The notes under the pieces: generated by a model
The model's database searches: none
Told to the model about the DNA's origin: nothing
What the model saw: the letters and a program-made list of their open reading frames with translations, nothing else
Source: Affinirhizobium lemnae
GTDB taxonomy: Bacteria; Pseudomonadota; Alphaproteobacteria; Rhizobiales; Rhizobiaceae
DNA length: 64,000 nt
NCBI RefSeq assembly: GCF_022968395.1
Contig: NZ_JALJQZ010000002.1
Coordinates: forward strand, 1-64,000
Direction of reading: 5' to 3'
Shown here: positions 1 to 9,977 of the stretch, in pieces
Numbering within the stretch: the stretch's first letter is position 1
Layout: every line of letters starts with the position of its first letter
Position numbers and translations under genes: made by a program

Positions 1-71
1 ATCTCCAAAATCAGCTTTGAATCCGATTTGCGCTCTTTTGGGAATCCCAATCCTTAAATCATCACCACGAC

Positions 72-728
72 CTAGAGGCGCTGCACAACTTCGCCGTTCT
101 CCATATGGATGATGTCCTGCGCCAGACGGCTGATATCATCCGGGTTGTGACTGACGAGAAGCACGGTATTTGCAGTTTCGCGATGCAGTTTCAGCAGCAG
201 AGTTCCCATGTCCGCACGGAGGGCAGGGTCCAGCGCCCCAAATGGCTCGTCCAGCAATAGAAGCGGTTTCTTACGCACAAGAGCGCGGGCGAAGGCCACC
301 CGCTGTCGCTCGCCGCCGGACAGGGTCGCGGGTTTGCGCTTCTCCATGCCTGATAGTCCTATCCAATCCAGTGCATCACTGACCGCGCGCCTGTCCTGCG
401 CGGTCAGTTTCAGGGCCGGATCGATTCCAAGGCCGATATTGGTGAAGAGGTCGAGATGCGTGAAGAGGTTGTTATCCTGAAAGACAAGGGAGATCGGCCG
501 CTCGGCGGGATGTGCGTTCGATAGATCACGACCATTGATGATGACCTGACCGCTATCCGGCTGTTCGAAACCGGCCAGGAGATTCAGGAACGTCGATTTG
601 CCTGACCCGGATGGTCCCGTGATGGCGGTTATGATGCCCGGTCTGACAGAGCAGTCGAAGTGGAATTTCGTCGCTCCGAGCGTGAGGCGAACAGCGCGCA
701 TCTCAAGACCGGGACTGTGTTTGCTCAT
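72..728 (-). CDS. thiQ: Thiamine ABC transporter ATP-binding protein ThiQ
   Basis: ATPase subunit of the ThiBPQ importer for thiamine and its phosphates; it works at the cytoplasmic face of the inner membrane and powers uptake through ThiP. Walker A GPSGSGKST is at residues 38-46, the ABC signature LSGGERQR at 136-143 and Walker B LLLLDEPFGALD from 156. At 218 residues it lacks any C-terminal regulatory domain, as is usual for ThiQ. Its start overlaps the thiP stop by four bases, which suggests translational coupling, and it is the last gene of a unit headed by a TPP riboswitch. The ATPase alone could serve other substrates; ThiB and ThiP next door decide the call. Confidence 0.93.
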   Translation of the reverse strand: MSKHSPGLEMRAVRLTLGATKFHFDCSVRPGIITAITGPSGSGKSTFLNLLAGFEQPDSGQVIINGRDLSNAHPAERPISLVFQDNNLFTHLDLFTNIGLGIDPALKLTAQDRRAVSDALDWIGLSGMEKRKPATLSGGERQRVAFARALVRKKPLLLLDEPFGALDPALRADMGTLLLKLHRETANTVLLVSHNPDDISRLAQDIIHMENGEVVQRL

Positions 729-2341
729 CTCTGTCGCCTGTTGCCTACGGTGCCAAGGATCGTGAAGCCCAGGCAGACTAGGCCCAGCAGCAGCGCATAC
801 CCATCCGCATCGGCGGTTCTGTAGCTGCCCATGCTACTGTAGACCAGCCACGGAAGGGTGAGTAGATCCTGTGAACTGAAGAGCGCCACGGCCCCCAGAT
901 CGCCCAGTGAGAGCGCCATGGCAAAGGAGAGTGCCGTCAAGGCTGGCCTGAAAAGGATTGGCCAATCGACGATCCGGAAGCGGGCCCACCCTGTCAGGCC
1001 AAGATGGGCGCAGAGCCTGTCCGTCTGTGCTGCATGCGCCCTAATGGCAGGCTCGATCACGCGGATCACGAAAGGAAGCGCCATCAGCATATTGATGGCG
1101 GCGATGATCGCCGGTGCGAAGAGATTGACATCGCCGAAGGGCCTCAGTGACAGGAACCAGCCGGTTCCCAGCACCACCGGCGGCACGAGCAGCACGAGGG
1201 AAGATGCTGCCGAAAGGCTTGACCCAAGCACGCGAGAGGACCGGGAGTTCGTTCTTCGAGCGCTAAGCACATGATCGGCGCCAATGATCCCGAAACCGAT
1301 GGTGACCGCTGACGCGCCTGCGCAGAAAGCGATAGAAAGACTGGTGAGCAGTGCCTGCCGGAAATCTGGCTCCAGGGCGAGCCGCACAAGGTCAGCCGAC
1401 AGTCCGGACACGAGGATCATCGCAAGCGGCAGAATCAGAAAAGCGGTGGCCAGGAGAATGATGATGGCGTCGCTGCTGCGGGCAAGGCGCGAGCGGCCAT
1501 CATAGCGGTTCCACAATCGCCCTTCGCCGACGGCCGTGTCTTTCGCCTTCGGCAGCAGGTTTAAGCAGAGTAATATGATCGTAGTCACCGCCATCTGCAT
1601 CAAAGCAAGTGCAATTGCGCGCGGCGGATCGAAATCGAAACGCAGTGCCTGATAGATGGCCACTTCGAGCGTCGTGGCGGCAGGGCCGCCGCCCAGAACC
1701 AGCACCAGCGTGAAACTGGTGGCGCAGAGCATGAAGATAAGCCCGCCGGTCGCCGGAATGACACGCATGAGAGCGGGTAGCTCCACGTAGCGAAGAATAG
1801 ACAGGCGCCTCATGCCGAGACTTGCCGTCAACCGCCAGTATTCCTGGGGCAGTCGCTCCAAGGCCGCCAGCATCATGCGTGTTGCAAGCGGCAGGTTGAA
1901 AAAGACGTGGGCAATCAGAATACCGCTCAGGCCATAGATGCTGATGGGTTGCTCAAGACCCAAAGCTAGAAGCGCCTTGTTCACAAGTCCCTGTCGCCCG
2001 AAGATGCCAATGAGGCCGAGCGCACCGATAAGAACAGGCAGTCCCATGGGCAAGGCCATGAGGCGCACGAGCCAGATACGCCCGGGGAATTTCGTCTGCC
2101 GAGCCAGCGCCAAGGCGACCGGCAGCGCAAGACACAGGGAAAGCGCAGTGGAGAGGATAGCCTGCGATAAAGTGAAACGCAGCAGGCTGAGGGTATAGTC
2201 GTCCACCACACTGCCCTGGACAAGACCGGTGGGAGCGAATGCCAGAAGAACGGCCACGGGCACCAGAACGAGCAGAGCGATGACGGTCAGTGCCGCAACG
2301 CCACCCGCCAGCCCGCGCTGCTGTTCAGACCGTGTCAGCAT
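725..2341 (-). CDS. thiP: Thiamine ABC transporter permease ThiP
   Basis: Membrane subunit of the thiamine/TPP importer. The 538-residue chain is a fused double permease of the binding-protein-dependent type: about twelve hydrophobic segments arranged as two copies of the permease domain, with EAA-like loops (for example near LERLPQEYWRLTASLGMRR in the first half and around AAQTDRLCAHLGLTGW in the second). Both halves in one chain is typical of ThiP and of Fe3+ permeases. It lies six bases after thiB and overlaps thiQ by four bases, so the three genes form one transcript behind the upstream TPP riboswitch. Confidence 0.93.
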   Translation of the reverse strand: MLTRSEQQRGLAGGVAALTVIALLVLVPVAVLLAFAPTGLVQGSVVDDYTLSLLRFTLSQAILSTALSLCLALPVALALARQTKFPGRIWLVRLMALPMGLPVLIGALGLIGIFGRQGLVNKALLALGLEQPISIYGLSGILIAHVFFNLPLATRMMLAALERLPQEYWRLTASLGMRRLSILRYVELPALMRVIPATGGLIFMLCATSFTLVLVLGGGPAATTLEVAIYQALRFDFDPPRAIALALMQMAVTTIILLCLNLLPKAKDTAVGEGRLWNRYDGRSRLARSSDAIIILLATAFLILPLAMILVSGLSADLVRLALEPDFRQALLTSLSIAFCAGASAVTIGFGIIGADHVLSARRTNSRSSRVLGSSLSAASSLVLLVPPVVLGTGWFLSLRPFGDVNLFAPAIIAAINMLMALPFVIRVIEPAIRAHAAQTDRLCAHLGLTGWARFRIVDWPILFRPALTALSFAMALSLGDLGAVALFSSQDLLTLPWLVYSSMGSYRTADADGYALLLGLVCLGFTILGTVGNRRQR

Positions 2342-2347
2342 TCGGTC

Positions 2348-3358
2348 TTACTTTGCGCTCATGGCCGTCTGCCACTCTCGGATCCAGGCCTGACGATTCT
2401 TGGCAACCTCGGCTGACGGCATCAGGAAGGTTTTTTCCGGCTGCGGCAGTTTGGAAAAGGCGTCCGGCAGGGGGCTCGATGTCGGCGCCACTGGCATCAT
2501 CCAGTTTGTCGTCGGAATGATCACCTGAAACTCGGGCGATAGCGTGAAGGAGAGGAATTTGCGGGCCAGATCCTGATTCTGGCTTGCCTTCAGCATGCCC
2601 GCCACTTCGATCTGAATGTAGTGTCCCTCTTCGAACTTGGCAGCCTGATAGCGATCCGTCTTTTCCTCGACCATGTGATAGGCGGGCGAGGTGACATAGG
2701 AGAGCACCATCGGCGCCTCGCCCTTGGTAAACAGGCCATAGGCTTCCGACCAGCCGGGCGTGACTGTCAGAACGCGGTTCTTCAGCTTTGCCCAGGCCTC
2801 CGGTGCCTTGTCGCCATAGACCGATTTGACCCAGAGAAGCAGGCCGAGACCGGGCGTTGACGTGCGTGGATCCTGGATCACGATTTTCTGTGAGGCATCG
2901 CCCTCAACCAGGTCTTTCAGGCTCTTTGGCGGCGTTTTCAGGACTTGTGTATCGTAGACGACGGCGAAATGCCCGTAGTCATAAGGAACGAAGACGTCGT
3001 CCTTGAAACTTCCGGGAACCTTGGCGGAGGCCGTATCGATGCCGTGGGGTGCAAAAAGGCCTATCTGCTTGGCTTCCTCGATGAGATTGGTGTCGAGGCC
3101 GAGGGCAATATCGGCCTTCGACGTCTGACCTTCCAGCTTCAGCCGCGTCAGCAGCGCCACGCCATCCGAAACGCCGACGAAGGTGACCGTGCAGCCACAT
3201 GTCTTCTCGAAAGCCGCCTTGACCTTCGGTCCGGGGCCCCACTTCGAGATGAAGCTTTCATAGGTATAGACTGTGAGGCTTTTCGCTTCCTGAGCGTTGC
3301 TGGTTGGTGCCAGCAACAGACCGAGAAGACCACAAAAAATTCCTAGGGGAGATTTCAT
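2348..3358 (-). CDS. thiB: Thiamine ABC transporter substrate-binding protein ThiB
   Basis: Periplasmic receptor that captures thiamine, TMP or TPP and delivers it to ThiPQ. The chain starts with a Sec signal peptide ([20 protein letters not shown], cleavage near SNA-QEA) and continues with the type 2 periplasmic-binding fold; LTVYTYESF and [11 protein letters not shown] are typical of ThiB. I chose the ATG at 3358 (336 residues) and not an in-frame upstream codon at 3376, because it puts the lysine at the head of the signal peptide and has a GAGGTGG ribosome site five bases upstream. First gene of thiBPQ; the leader carries a TPP riboswitch. Confidence 0.93.
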   Translation of the reverse strand: MKSPLGIFCGLLGLLLAPTSNAQEAKSLTVYTYESFISKWGPGPKVKAAFEKTCGCTVTFVGVSDGVALLTRLKLEGQTSKADIALGLDTNLIEEAKQIGLFAPHGIDTASAKVPGSFKDDVFVPYDYGHFAVVYDTQVLKTPPKSLKDLVEGDASQKIVIQDPRTSTPGLGLLLWVKSVYGDKAPEAWAKLKNRVLTVTPGWSEAYGLFTKGEAPMVLSYVTSPAYHMVEEKTDRYQAAKFEEGHYIQIEVAGMLKASQNQDLARKFLSFTLSPEFQVIIPTTNWMMPVAPTSSPLPDAFSKLPQPEKTFLMPSAEVAKNRQAWIREWQTAMSAK

Positions 3359-3412
3359 CAACGCCACCTCGACCAAAAGAGTTCAGGGAATAGGCGTCGA
3401 TTTGAACGGTCT

Positions 3413-3503
3413 AATCCCTCCGCCGGTGTTAACCGGATCAGGTTCCGCGGGTTGGCTTCCAGATCGAAAACCTCTCAGCCATCTTCATGGCACCCCGTTA
3501 GAG
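3413..3503 (-). promoter_or_regulatory. TPP riboswitch (THI element) controlling thiBPQ
   Basis: Read on the minus strand the segment contains the conserved THI-box blocks in order: GGGGTGCC, GGCTGAGAGG, AACCTGATCCGGTTAACACC and GGCGGAGGGA. This is the TPP-binding three-way junction. It lies 55 bases before the thiB start. I see no run of T after it, so control of ribosome access to thiB is more likely than transcription termination; that last point is inference. Confidence 0.95.
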
Positions 3504-3511
3504 CGTCGAAA

Positions 3512-3540
3512 CATGTATCGGGCGGCTCGCTGTTTGGCAA
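3512..3540 (-). promoter_or_regulatory. Candidate sigma-70 promoter for thiBPQ
   Basis: On the minus strand TTGCCA (3535-3540) and TACATG (3512-3517) are separated by 17 bases. Transcription would begin about 3505, right at the 5' edge of the TPP riboswitch, which is where a riboswitch promoter is expected. The -10 match is weak. Confidence 0.45.
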
Positions 3541-3551
3541 GCGGTCCGCGC

Positions 3552-4004
3552 TTAACGGTTGGCCGCAGTCAAAGTCCGCAACTGCTGTGGCATAGCCGCA
3601 ATGCTGCCGATGCGGTTTGCAATGGCATAGGAAACGGTATCCTGCAGGATATGCGGCATGACGGGTTTCGTCAGGACACCGAGCGGGCGCACGTCCTGAC
3701 CTTCCAGTTGTTCCGGGTTAGCCGTCATGAAGACAACGGTGATCCCGAACCGCTCTGCCAGCTCGCGTCCGATGGAGGGACCGGTCGCACCGTCGGACAG
3801 GTTAACGTCGACGAAGGCGATATCCGCGTGCGGGGCCAGCGCCAAAGCATGGTCTCGACCGCTGGCAAAACCGGCTACCGTCAATCCCATTTCCTCAATG
3901 GTCTCGGCGATATCGAGAGCGATCAGAAATTCATCTTCGACAATCAGAACTCTTTGATCCATGGCTGTATCTTCCAGCCGACGACGCATAACTTGAGCCG
4001 ACAT
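3552..4004 (-). CDS. Stand-alone receiver-domain response regulator
   Basis: Single-domain CheY-like receiver with no output domain: VLIVEDEFLIALDIAE carries the acidic pocket, FVDVNLSDG holds the phospho-acceptor Asp, FMTAN the conserved Thr, and LTKPV the conserved Lys. Rhizobia have many such proteins, often acting with HWE-type sensor kinases or as phosphate sinks, but no kinase is next to this one. Start is uncertain: ATG at 4004 has GAAGGG nine bases upstream and is chosen here; 3962 (directly before the receiver) and 4034 are also in frame. It is on the same strand as thiBPQ but separated from it by the thi promoter and riboswitch. Confidence 0.8.
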   Translation of the reverse strand: MSAQVMRRRLEDTAMDQRVLIVEDEFLIALDIAETIEEMGLTVAGFASGRDHALALAPHADIAFVDVNLSDGATGPSIGRELAERFGITVVFMTANPEQLEGQDVRPLGVLTKPVMPHILQDTVSYAIANRIGSIAAMPQQLRTLTAANR

Positions 4005-4155
4005 GGGGGACATCCCTTCGTTGAACGCTAACATAGCCGGAACCGCATTTCCGACCCTGTAGCCTCCGAACGTGCCAATATGGGATTTGTTCCGGGACGT
4101 GACTCAATTCCGGAAAACTAACGAAACATTAATCTTAACACAAACTTAAGCGAGT

Positions 4156-5982
<1,827 letters not shown>

Positions 5983-5987
5983 GTGCG

Positions 5988-6641
5988 TCAGGCTCCCGAC
6001 ATGTCATAGGGGCGGGCCAGCAGCATGGCGCGACCCTTGGAGAGCGTGACCGAAATCATCCCTTCTGCAATATTCGAGATGGTCCGGGAGGAGCCGAAGG
6101 TCAGTTTGAAATTCTTCAAAGGATAGCGCGCGTTGCGGACAGTCAATCCTTCCAGCACCGTAAAGCCGAGCACCGAAAACAGCGAACCCTTGGGCAGGTC
6201 CAGCTCCATTCCCGCATCATTGCACAGCGGGAAGGCTTCTTCCTCGCCAGAGGTCAGCATGACCTCGAAATTGTCTTCAGCAAGGCTGAGGGCCGAGAGA
6301 TAGTGTTGCAGCACATGGTCCGACCGTTCTCCACCCAGCGCACCAACGAGGATCAACCGCTCCGCGCCGCGTGAAATCGCTTCCGCAATCGCGATCTCTC
6401 CGTCCGTCGCGGCCTTGGAGGCGGGGTAGGCGCGGCGCTCGATCTTCGGATAGGCGGCCTTCAGCGCATCGTCACTGGAATCGAAATCCCCGACCCATAT
6501 TTCCGGTATCAGGCCCAGCGCGCTTGCGTGGCGAATGCCGCTATCGGCGGCGATCACGCGGCTGCCTTTCGTCACGGCACGCAGCCGGTCCGTCACGGTA
6601 ATGTTGCCGCCCAGAAGAATGGAAAATGTCGGTGTGCTCAT
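5988..6641 (-). CDS. Thiamine diphosphokinase
   Basis: Makes thiamine diphosphate from thiamine and ATP, the step that activates the vitamin imported by ThiBPQ. The N-terminal half has the family signatures FSILLGGNIT, VIAADSGIRHA and WVGDFDSSDD (metal and phosphate binding), followed by DGEIAIAEA and LVGALGGERSDH; the C-terminal half is the beta-rich thiamine-binding domain with GSLFSVLGF. I chose ATG at 6641 (217 residues) because the family begins just before this core; an in-frame GTG at 6704 would add 21 unmatched residues. It is followed closely by the ABC-F gene and is divergent from moxR. Confidence 0.9.
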   Translation of the reverse strand: MSTPTFSILLGGNITVTDRLRAVTKGSRVIAADSGIRHASALGLIPEIWVGDFDSSDDALKAAYPKIERRAYPASKAATDGEIAIAEAISRGAERLILVGALGGERSDHVLQHYLSALSLAEDNFEVMLTSGEEEAFPLCNDAGMELDLPKGSLFSVLGFTVLEGLTVRNARYPLKNFKLTFGSSRTISNIAEGMISVTLSKGRAMLLARPYDMSGA

Positions 6642-6759
6642 GGGGTCTGCCCATAGCCTATTCGCGGCGTAGAAGGAAAGCGGGATTCGCCGGTTTTCCG
6701 GCACTCTTGCTTCACGTCATCTCACTTATTAGGTTCGCGGCCAGCAGGGAGAATGAGAG

Positions 6760-7599
6760 ATGCAGTTTACCGGAACCGCCGACTACATTGCCGACAAGGA
6801 TTTGATGGTCGCCGTCAATGCCGCGATCCGGCTGGAACGCCCGCTTCTGGTGAAAGGTGAACCCGGCACCGGCAAAACCGAGCTGGCGCGACAGGTGGCG
6901 GCGGCGCTCGGTCTGGAGATGATCGAGTGGAACATCAAATCCACCACCAAGGCGCAGCAGGGGCTCTATGAATATGATGCCGTTTCGCGCCTGCGCGATA
7001 GCCAGCTGGGCGATCCGCGTGTCAACGAGGTTTCCAACTATATCCGGCGCGGCAAGTTGTGGCAGGCCTTCGCCGCAGAACAAAAGATCGTGCTTCTGAT
7101 CGACGAGATCGACAAGGCCGACATCGAGTTTCCGAACGACCTTCTTCAGGAACTCGACCGCATGGAATTCCACGTCTACGAGACAGGCGAGACCGTGAAA
7201 GCCAAGGTGCGGCCCATTGTCATCATTACCTCCAATAACGAGAAGGAGCTGCCGGATGCCTTCCTGCGTCGCTGCTTCTTCCATTATATCCGCTTTCCGG
7301 ATGCCGAGACGCTGTCGCGCATCGTGGAAGTGCACTATCCCGGCATCAAGCAGAAACTGGTGAGCGCGGCGCTGACCCAGTTCTACGAGATCCGCGAGAT
7401 GCCGGGGCTGAAGAAGAAGCCCTCAACATCCGAGGCGCTCGACTGGATCCGGCTTCTGGTTTCCGACGATGTGGATCCGGACGATCTGCGCGCCGACGTG
7501 AAGAACGCGCTGCCAAAGTTGCACGGTGCCCTTCTGAAGAACGAGCAGGACGTGCATCTCTTCGAGCGGCTGGCGTTCATGGCGAGGCGCGAGCGGTAG
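6760..7599 (+). CDS. MoxR-type AAA+ ATPase
   Basis: AAA+ ATPase of the MoxR/CoxD type, a chaperone that usually works with a von Willebrand factor A (VWA) partner in metalloenzyme or complex assembly. Walker A GEPGTGKTEL lies about residues 32-41, Walker B VLLIDEIDKAD follows near 110, the sensor-1 region is VIITSNNEKELPDAFLRRC, and the lid domain ends the 279-residue chain. A purine-rich GGGAGAATGAGAG stretch precedes the ATG. The likely partner is the VWA protein at 8729-9910, from which it is separated by metA and its riboswitch. Confidence 0.88.
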   Translation: MQFTGTADYIADKDLMVAVNAAIRLERPLLVKGEPGTGKTELARQVAAALGLEMIEWNIKSTTKAQQGLYEYDAVSRLRDSQLGDPRVNEVSNYIRRGKLWQAFAAEQKIVLLIDEIDKADIEFPNDLLQELDRMEFHVYETGETVKAKVRPIVIITSNNEKELPDAFLRRCFFHYIRFPDAETLSRIVEVHYPGIKQKLVSAALTQFYEIREMPGLKKKPSTSEALDWIRLLVSDDVDPDDLRADVKNALPKLHGALLKNEQDVHLFERLAFMARRER

Positions 7600-7626
7600 G
7601 CGGGGAGTGCGTCTCCCACCCCCTCA

Positions 7627-7655
7627 TTGACCTCGGCGGAATAAGGGCCTATTTA
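7627..7655 (+). promoter_or_regulatory. Candidate sigma-70 promoter for the metA leader
   Basis: TTGACC (7627-7632) and TATTTA (7650-7655) are separated by exactly 17 bases. Transcription would start at about 7662, directly at the 5' edge of the SAM-II aptamer, as expected for this compact riboswitch. Confidence 0.6.
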
Positions 7656-7662
7656 GAAGGCT

Positions 7663-7717
7663 CATCGTGGTGATTTGGCCGGTCGGCTTGCAGCCACGTT
7701 AAATAAGTCGCTAAAGG
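7663..7717 (+). promoter_or_regulatory. SAM-II riboswitch upstream of metA
   Basis: The segment contains the hallmark blocks of the SAM-II (metA) aptamer: CGTGGTGATTTG, a GGCCGGTCGGCTTGCAGCCACG stretch that forms the H-type pseudoknot, TTAAATAAG and TCGCTAAAGGG. SAM-II is known mainly from alphaproteobacterial methionine genes and lowers expression when S-adenosylmethionine is abundant. It lies 85 bases before the metA start and just after a good promoter. Confidence 0.93.
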
Positions 7718-7749
7718 GCCGCGAGAAGAGAGACAAATCCTTTTCCCCG

Positions 7750-7787
7750 GACCGGTCGCGACTATCGCCACCGGTTTTTTTGTTTTT
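7750..7787 (+). terminator. Terminator-like hairpin in the metA leader
   Basis: GACCGGT (7750-7756) and ACCGGT (7770-7775) form a stem around a 13-base loop, followed directly by TTTTTTTGTTTTT. Lying between aptamer and start codon, it is a candidate expression platform for SAM-dependent transcription termination. The stem is only six to seven pairs, so efficiency is uncertain. Confidence 0.5.
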
Positions 7788-7801
7788 GTCGAGTTCGAAC
7801 C

Positions 7802-8722
7802 ATGCCGATCAAGATTCCAGATACGCTTCCCGCTTTTGAGACGTTGGTCAATGAAGGCGTTCGGGTCATGACCGAGACGGTGGCCGTGCGGCAGGATATC
7901 CGCCCGCTGCAGATCGGCCTGCTCAATCTCATGCCGAACAAGATCAAGACCGAAGTGCAGATGGCACGCCTGGTCGGCGCTTCTCCCTTGCAGGTAGAGC
8001 TGTCTCTTGTACGGATCGGTGGCCACAAGGCAAAGAACACCTCTGAAGAGCACCTTCTATCCTTCTACGAGACTTGGGAAGAGGTGAAGCACCGCAAGTT
8101 CGATGGCTTCATCATCACCGGCGCGCCGGTCGAAACGCTGCAATATGAAGATGTGACCTATTGGGACGAGATGCAGCAGATCTTCGACTGGACGGAGACC
8201 AATGTCCATTCAACGCTGAATGTCTGCTGGGGCGCGATGGCGGCCATCTACCACTTCCACAAGGTGCCGAAGCATGAGCTGAAGACCAAGGCGTTCGGCG
8301 TCTATCGTCACCGCAATCTCTGCCCGTCCTCCATCTATCTCAATGGCTTCTCGGATGATTTCCAGGTGCCGGTGTCCCGCTGGACGGAGGTGCGCCGAGC
8401 CGATATCGAAAAGGTGCCGGGTCTGGAAATCCTGATGGAATCCGATGAGATGGGCGTTTGCCTCGTGCACGAGAAGCGCGGCAACCGGCTCTATATGTTC
8501 AACCATGTGGAATATGACTCCACCTCGCTGGCGGACGAATATTTCCGGGATGTGAACGCGGGCGTGCCGATCAAGATGCCGCACAATTATTTCCCGCATA
8601 ACGATGTTACACTGACGCCGCAGAACCGCTGGCGCAGCCATGCGCATCTGTTTTTCGGCAACTGGATCAACGAGATCTACCAGACCACGCATTATGATCT
8701 GGAGCAGATTGGAATTCGGTAA
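7802..8722 (+). CDS. metA: Homoserine O-acetyltransferase (MetA family)
   Basis: First committed step of methionine synthesis: acylation of homoserine in the cytoplasm. The protein has the MetA fold, not the MetX fold: catalytic Cys142 lies in NVCWGA and the His/Glu pair in FNHVEYDS. Residue 111, the position known to set acyl-donor choice in MetA enzymes, is Glu in TGAPVETL. Enzymes with Glu there use acetyl-CoA, those with Gly (as in E. coli) use succinyl-CoA, so acetyl transfer is expected despite the usual succinyltransferase label. Length 306 matches the family. Controlled by the SAM-II riboswitch upstream; six bases before the VWA gene. Confidence 0.95.
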   Translation: MPIKIPDTLPAFETLVNEGVRVMTETVAVRQDIRPLQIGLLNLMPNKIKTEVQMARLVGASPLQVELSLVRIGGHKAKNTSEEHLLSFYETWEEVKHRKFDGFIITGAPVETLQYEDVTYWDEMQQIFDWTETNVHSTLNVCWGAMAAIYHFHKVPKHELKTKAFGVYRHRNLCPSSIYLNGFSDDFQVPVSRWTEVRRADIEKVPGLEILMESDEMGVCLVHEKRGNRLYMFNHVEYDSTSLADEYFRDVNAGVPIKMPHNYFPHNDVTLTPQNRWRSHAHLFFGNWINEIYQTTHYDLEQIGIR

Positions 8723-8728
8723 GGCATC

Positions 8729-9910
8729 ATGCTCATCCCCTTCTTCCTGAAGCTTAGACAAGCGAAGGTCCCGGTGACGCTCAGGGAATTCCTGGATCTG
8801 CTGGGAGGAATGGAAGCAGGGCTTGCGGATTTCGATGTCGAAGCCTTCTATTTCCTTGCGCGAACGGCGCTTGTGAAGGATGAGCGGTTCATCGACCGTT
8901 TCGATCAGGTGTTCTCTCAGCATTTTCGGGGTCTGACGGCTATCTCAGGTGCAGATGGCGTCGATGTCGAAACGCTGCCGGAAGACTGGCTGCGCAAGCT
9001 GGCCGAGAAGCATCTGACGCCGGCAGAGAAGGCGCTCGTCGAGTCGCTTGGCGGCTTCGACAAGCTGATGGAAACGCTCAAAAAACGGTTGGAAGAGCAG
9101 AAAGGCCGCCATCAGGGCGGCTCCAAATGGATCGGCACCGCCGGAACCTCTCCCTTCGGTGCCTATGGCTATAACCCGGAAGGCGTTCGGATCGGCCAGG
9201 AAGGCTCGCGCCACCGCAAGGCGGTGAAGGTGTGGGACAAACGCGAGTTCCTCGACTTCGACGATAGCCGCGAAATCGGCACCCGCAACATCAAGATCGC
9301 TTTGAAGCGCCTGCGCCGCTGGGTACGCGAAGGGGCTGCGGACGAGCTGGATCTTGCCGGCACCATTCGCTCTACCGCTGAACACGGCTATCTCGATGTG
9401 CAGACGCGGCCGGAGCGGCGCAACGCTGTGAAGCTGCTGATGTTCTTCGATGTCGGCGGCTCAATGGACGATCATGTCATGGTGGTCGAGGAACTGTTTT
9501 CTGCGGCCCGCTCCGAGTTCCGGCATCTGGAGCATTTCTACTTCCACAACTGCCTCTACGAGAGCGTGTGGCGCGACAATCGCCGCCGGTCCGAGCGTCT
9601 GCCGGTTACCGATATCCTGCGCAGCTATGGCCCGGACTATAAGGTCATCTTCGTCGGTGATGCCACTATGAGCCCCTATGAGATCACCCATGCGGGTGGT
9701 TCCGTCGAGCACTGGAATAAGGAGCCGGGAGCCGCATGGATCGCCCGGATGACCGGGCATTTTCATCGTGTCGCCTGGATCAATCCGGTGCCGCAGGGGC
9801 ATTGGGACTATACGCAATCGCTTGTCATCATGCGTCAGCTGCTGAATGACCGCATGTTTCCGCTGACTTTGCAGGGGCTGGAGCAGGCAACGCGGCAACT
9901 CGCCCGCTGA
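8729..9910 (+). CDS. VWA (CoxE-like) domain protein
   Basis: A 393-residue cytoplasmic protein of the CoxE/YehP-like group. The C-terminal half is a von Willebrand factor A domain with the metal-ion-dependent adhesion site DVGGSMDDH near residue 240 and FVGDATMSPYE further on; the N-terminal half is helical. A Gly-rich loop (GTAGTSPFGAYGYNPEG) sits between. Proteins of this group normally pair with a MoxR ATPase; the candidate here is at 6760-7599. The gene begins six bases after metA and can be read from the same transcript. Confidence 0.85.
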   Translation: MLIPFFLKLRQAKVPVTLREFLDLLGGMEAGLADFDVEAFYFLARTALVKDERFIDRFDQVFSQHFRGLTAISGADGVDVETLPEDWLRKLAEKHLTPAEKALVESLGGFDKLMETLKKRLEEQKGRHQGGSKWIGTAGTSPFGAYGYNPEGVRIGQEGSRHRKAVKVWDKREFLDFDDSREIGTRNIKIALKRLRRWVREGAADELDLAGTIRSTAEHGYLDVQTRPERRNAVKLLMFFDVGGSMDDHVMVVEELFSAARSEFRHLEHFYFHNCLYESVWRDNRRRSERLPVTDILRSYGPDYKVIFVGDATMSPYEITHAGGSVEHWNKEPGAAWIARMTGHFHRVAWINPVPQGHWDYTQSLVIMRQLLNDRMFPLTLQGLEQATRQLAR

Positions 9911-9977
9911 TATATTTCAAGGATTGCGAAGCGCAGGATTTTGACGCAGTTTGCCGCGCAAATTCGAAAGGACGATA

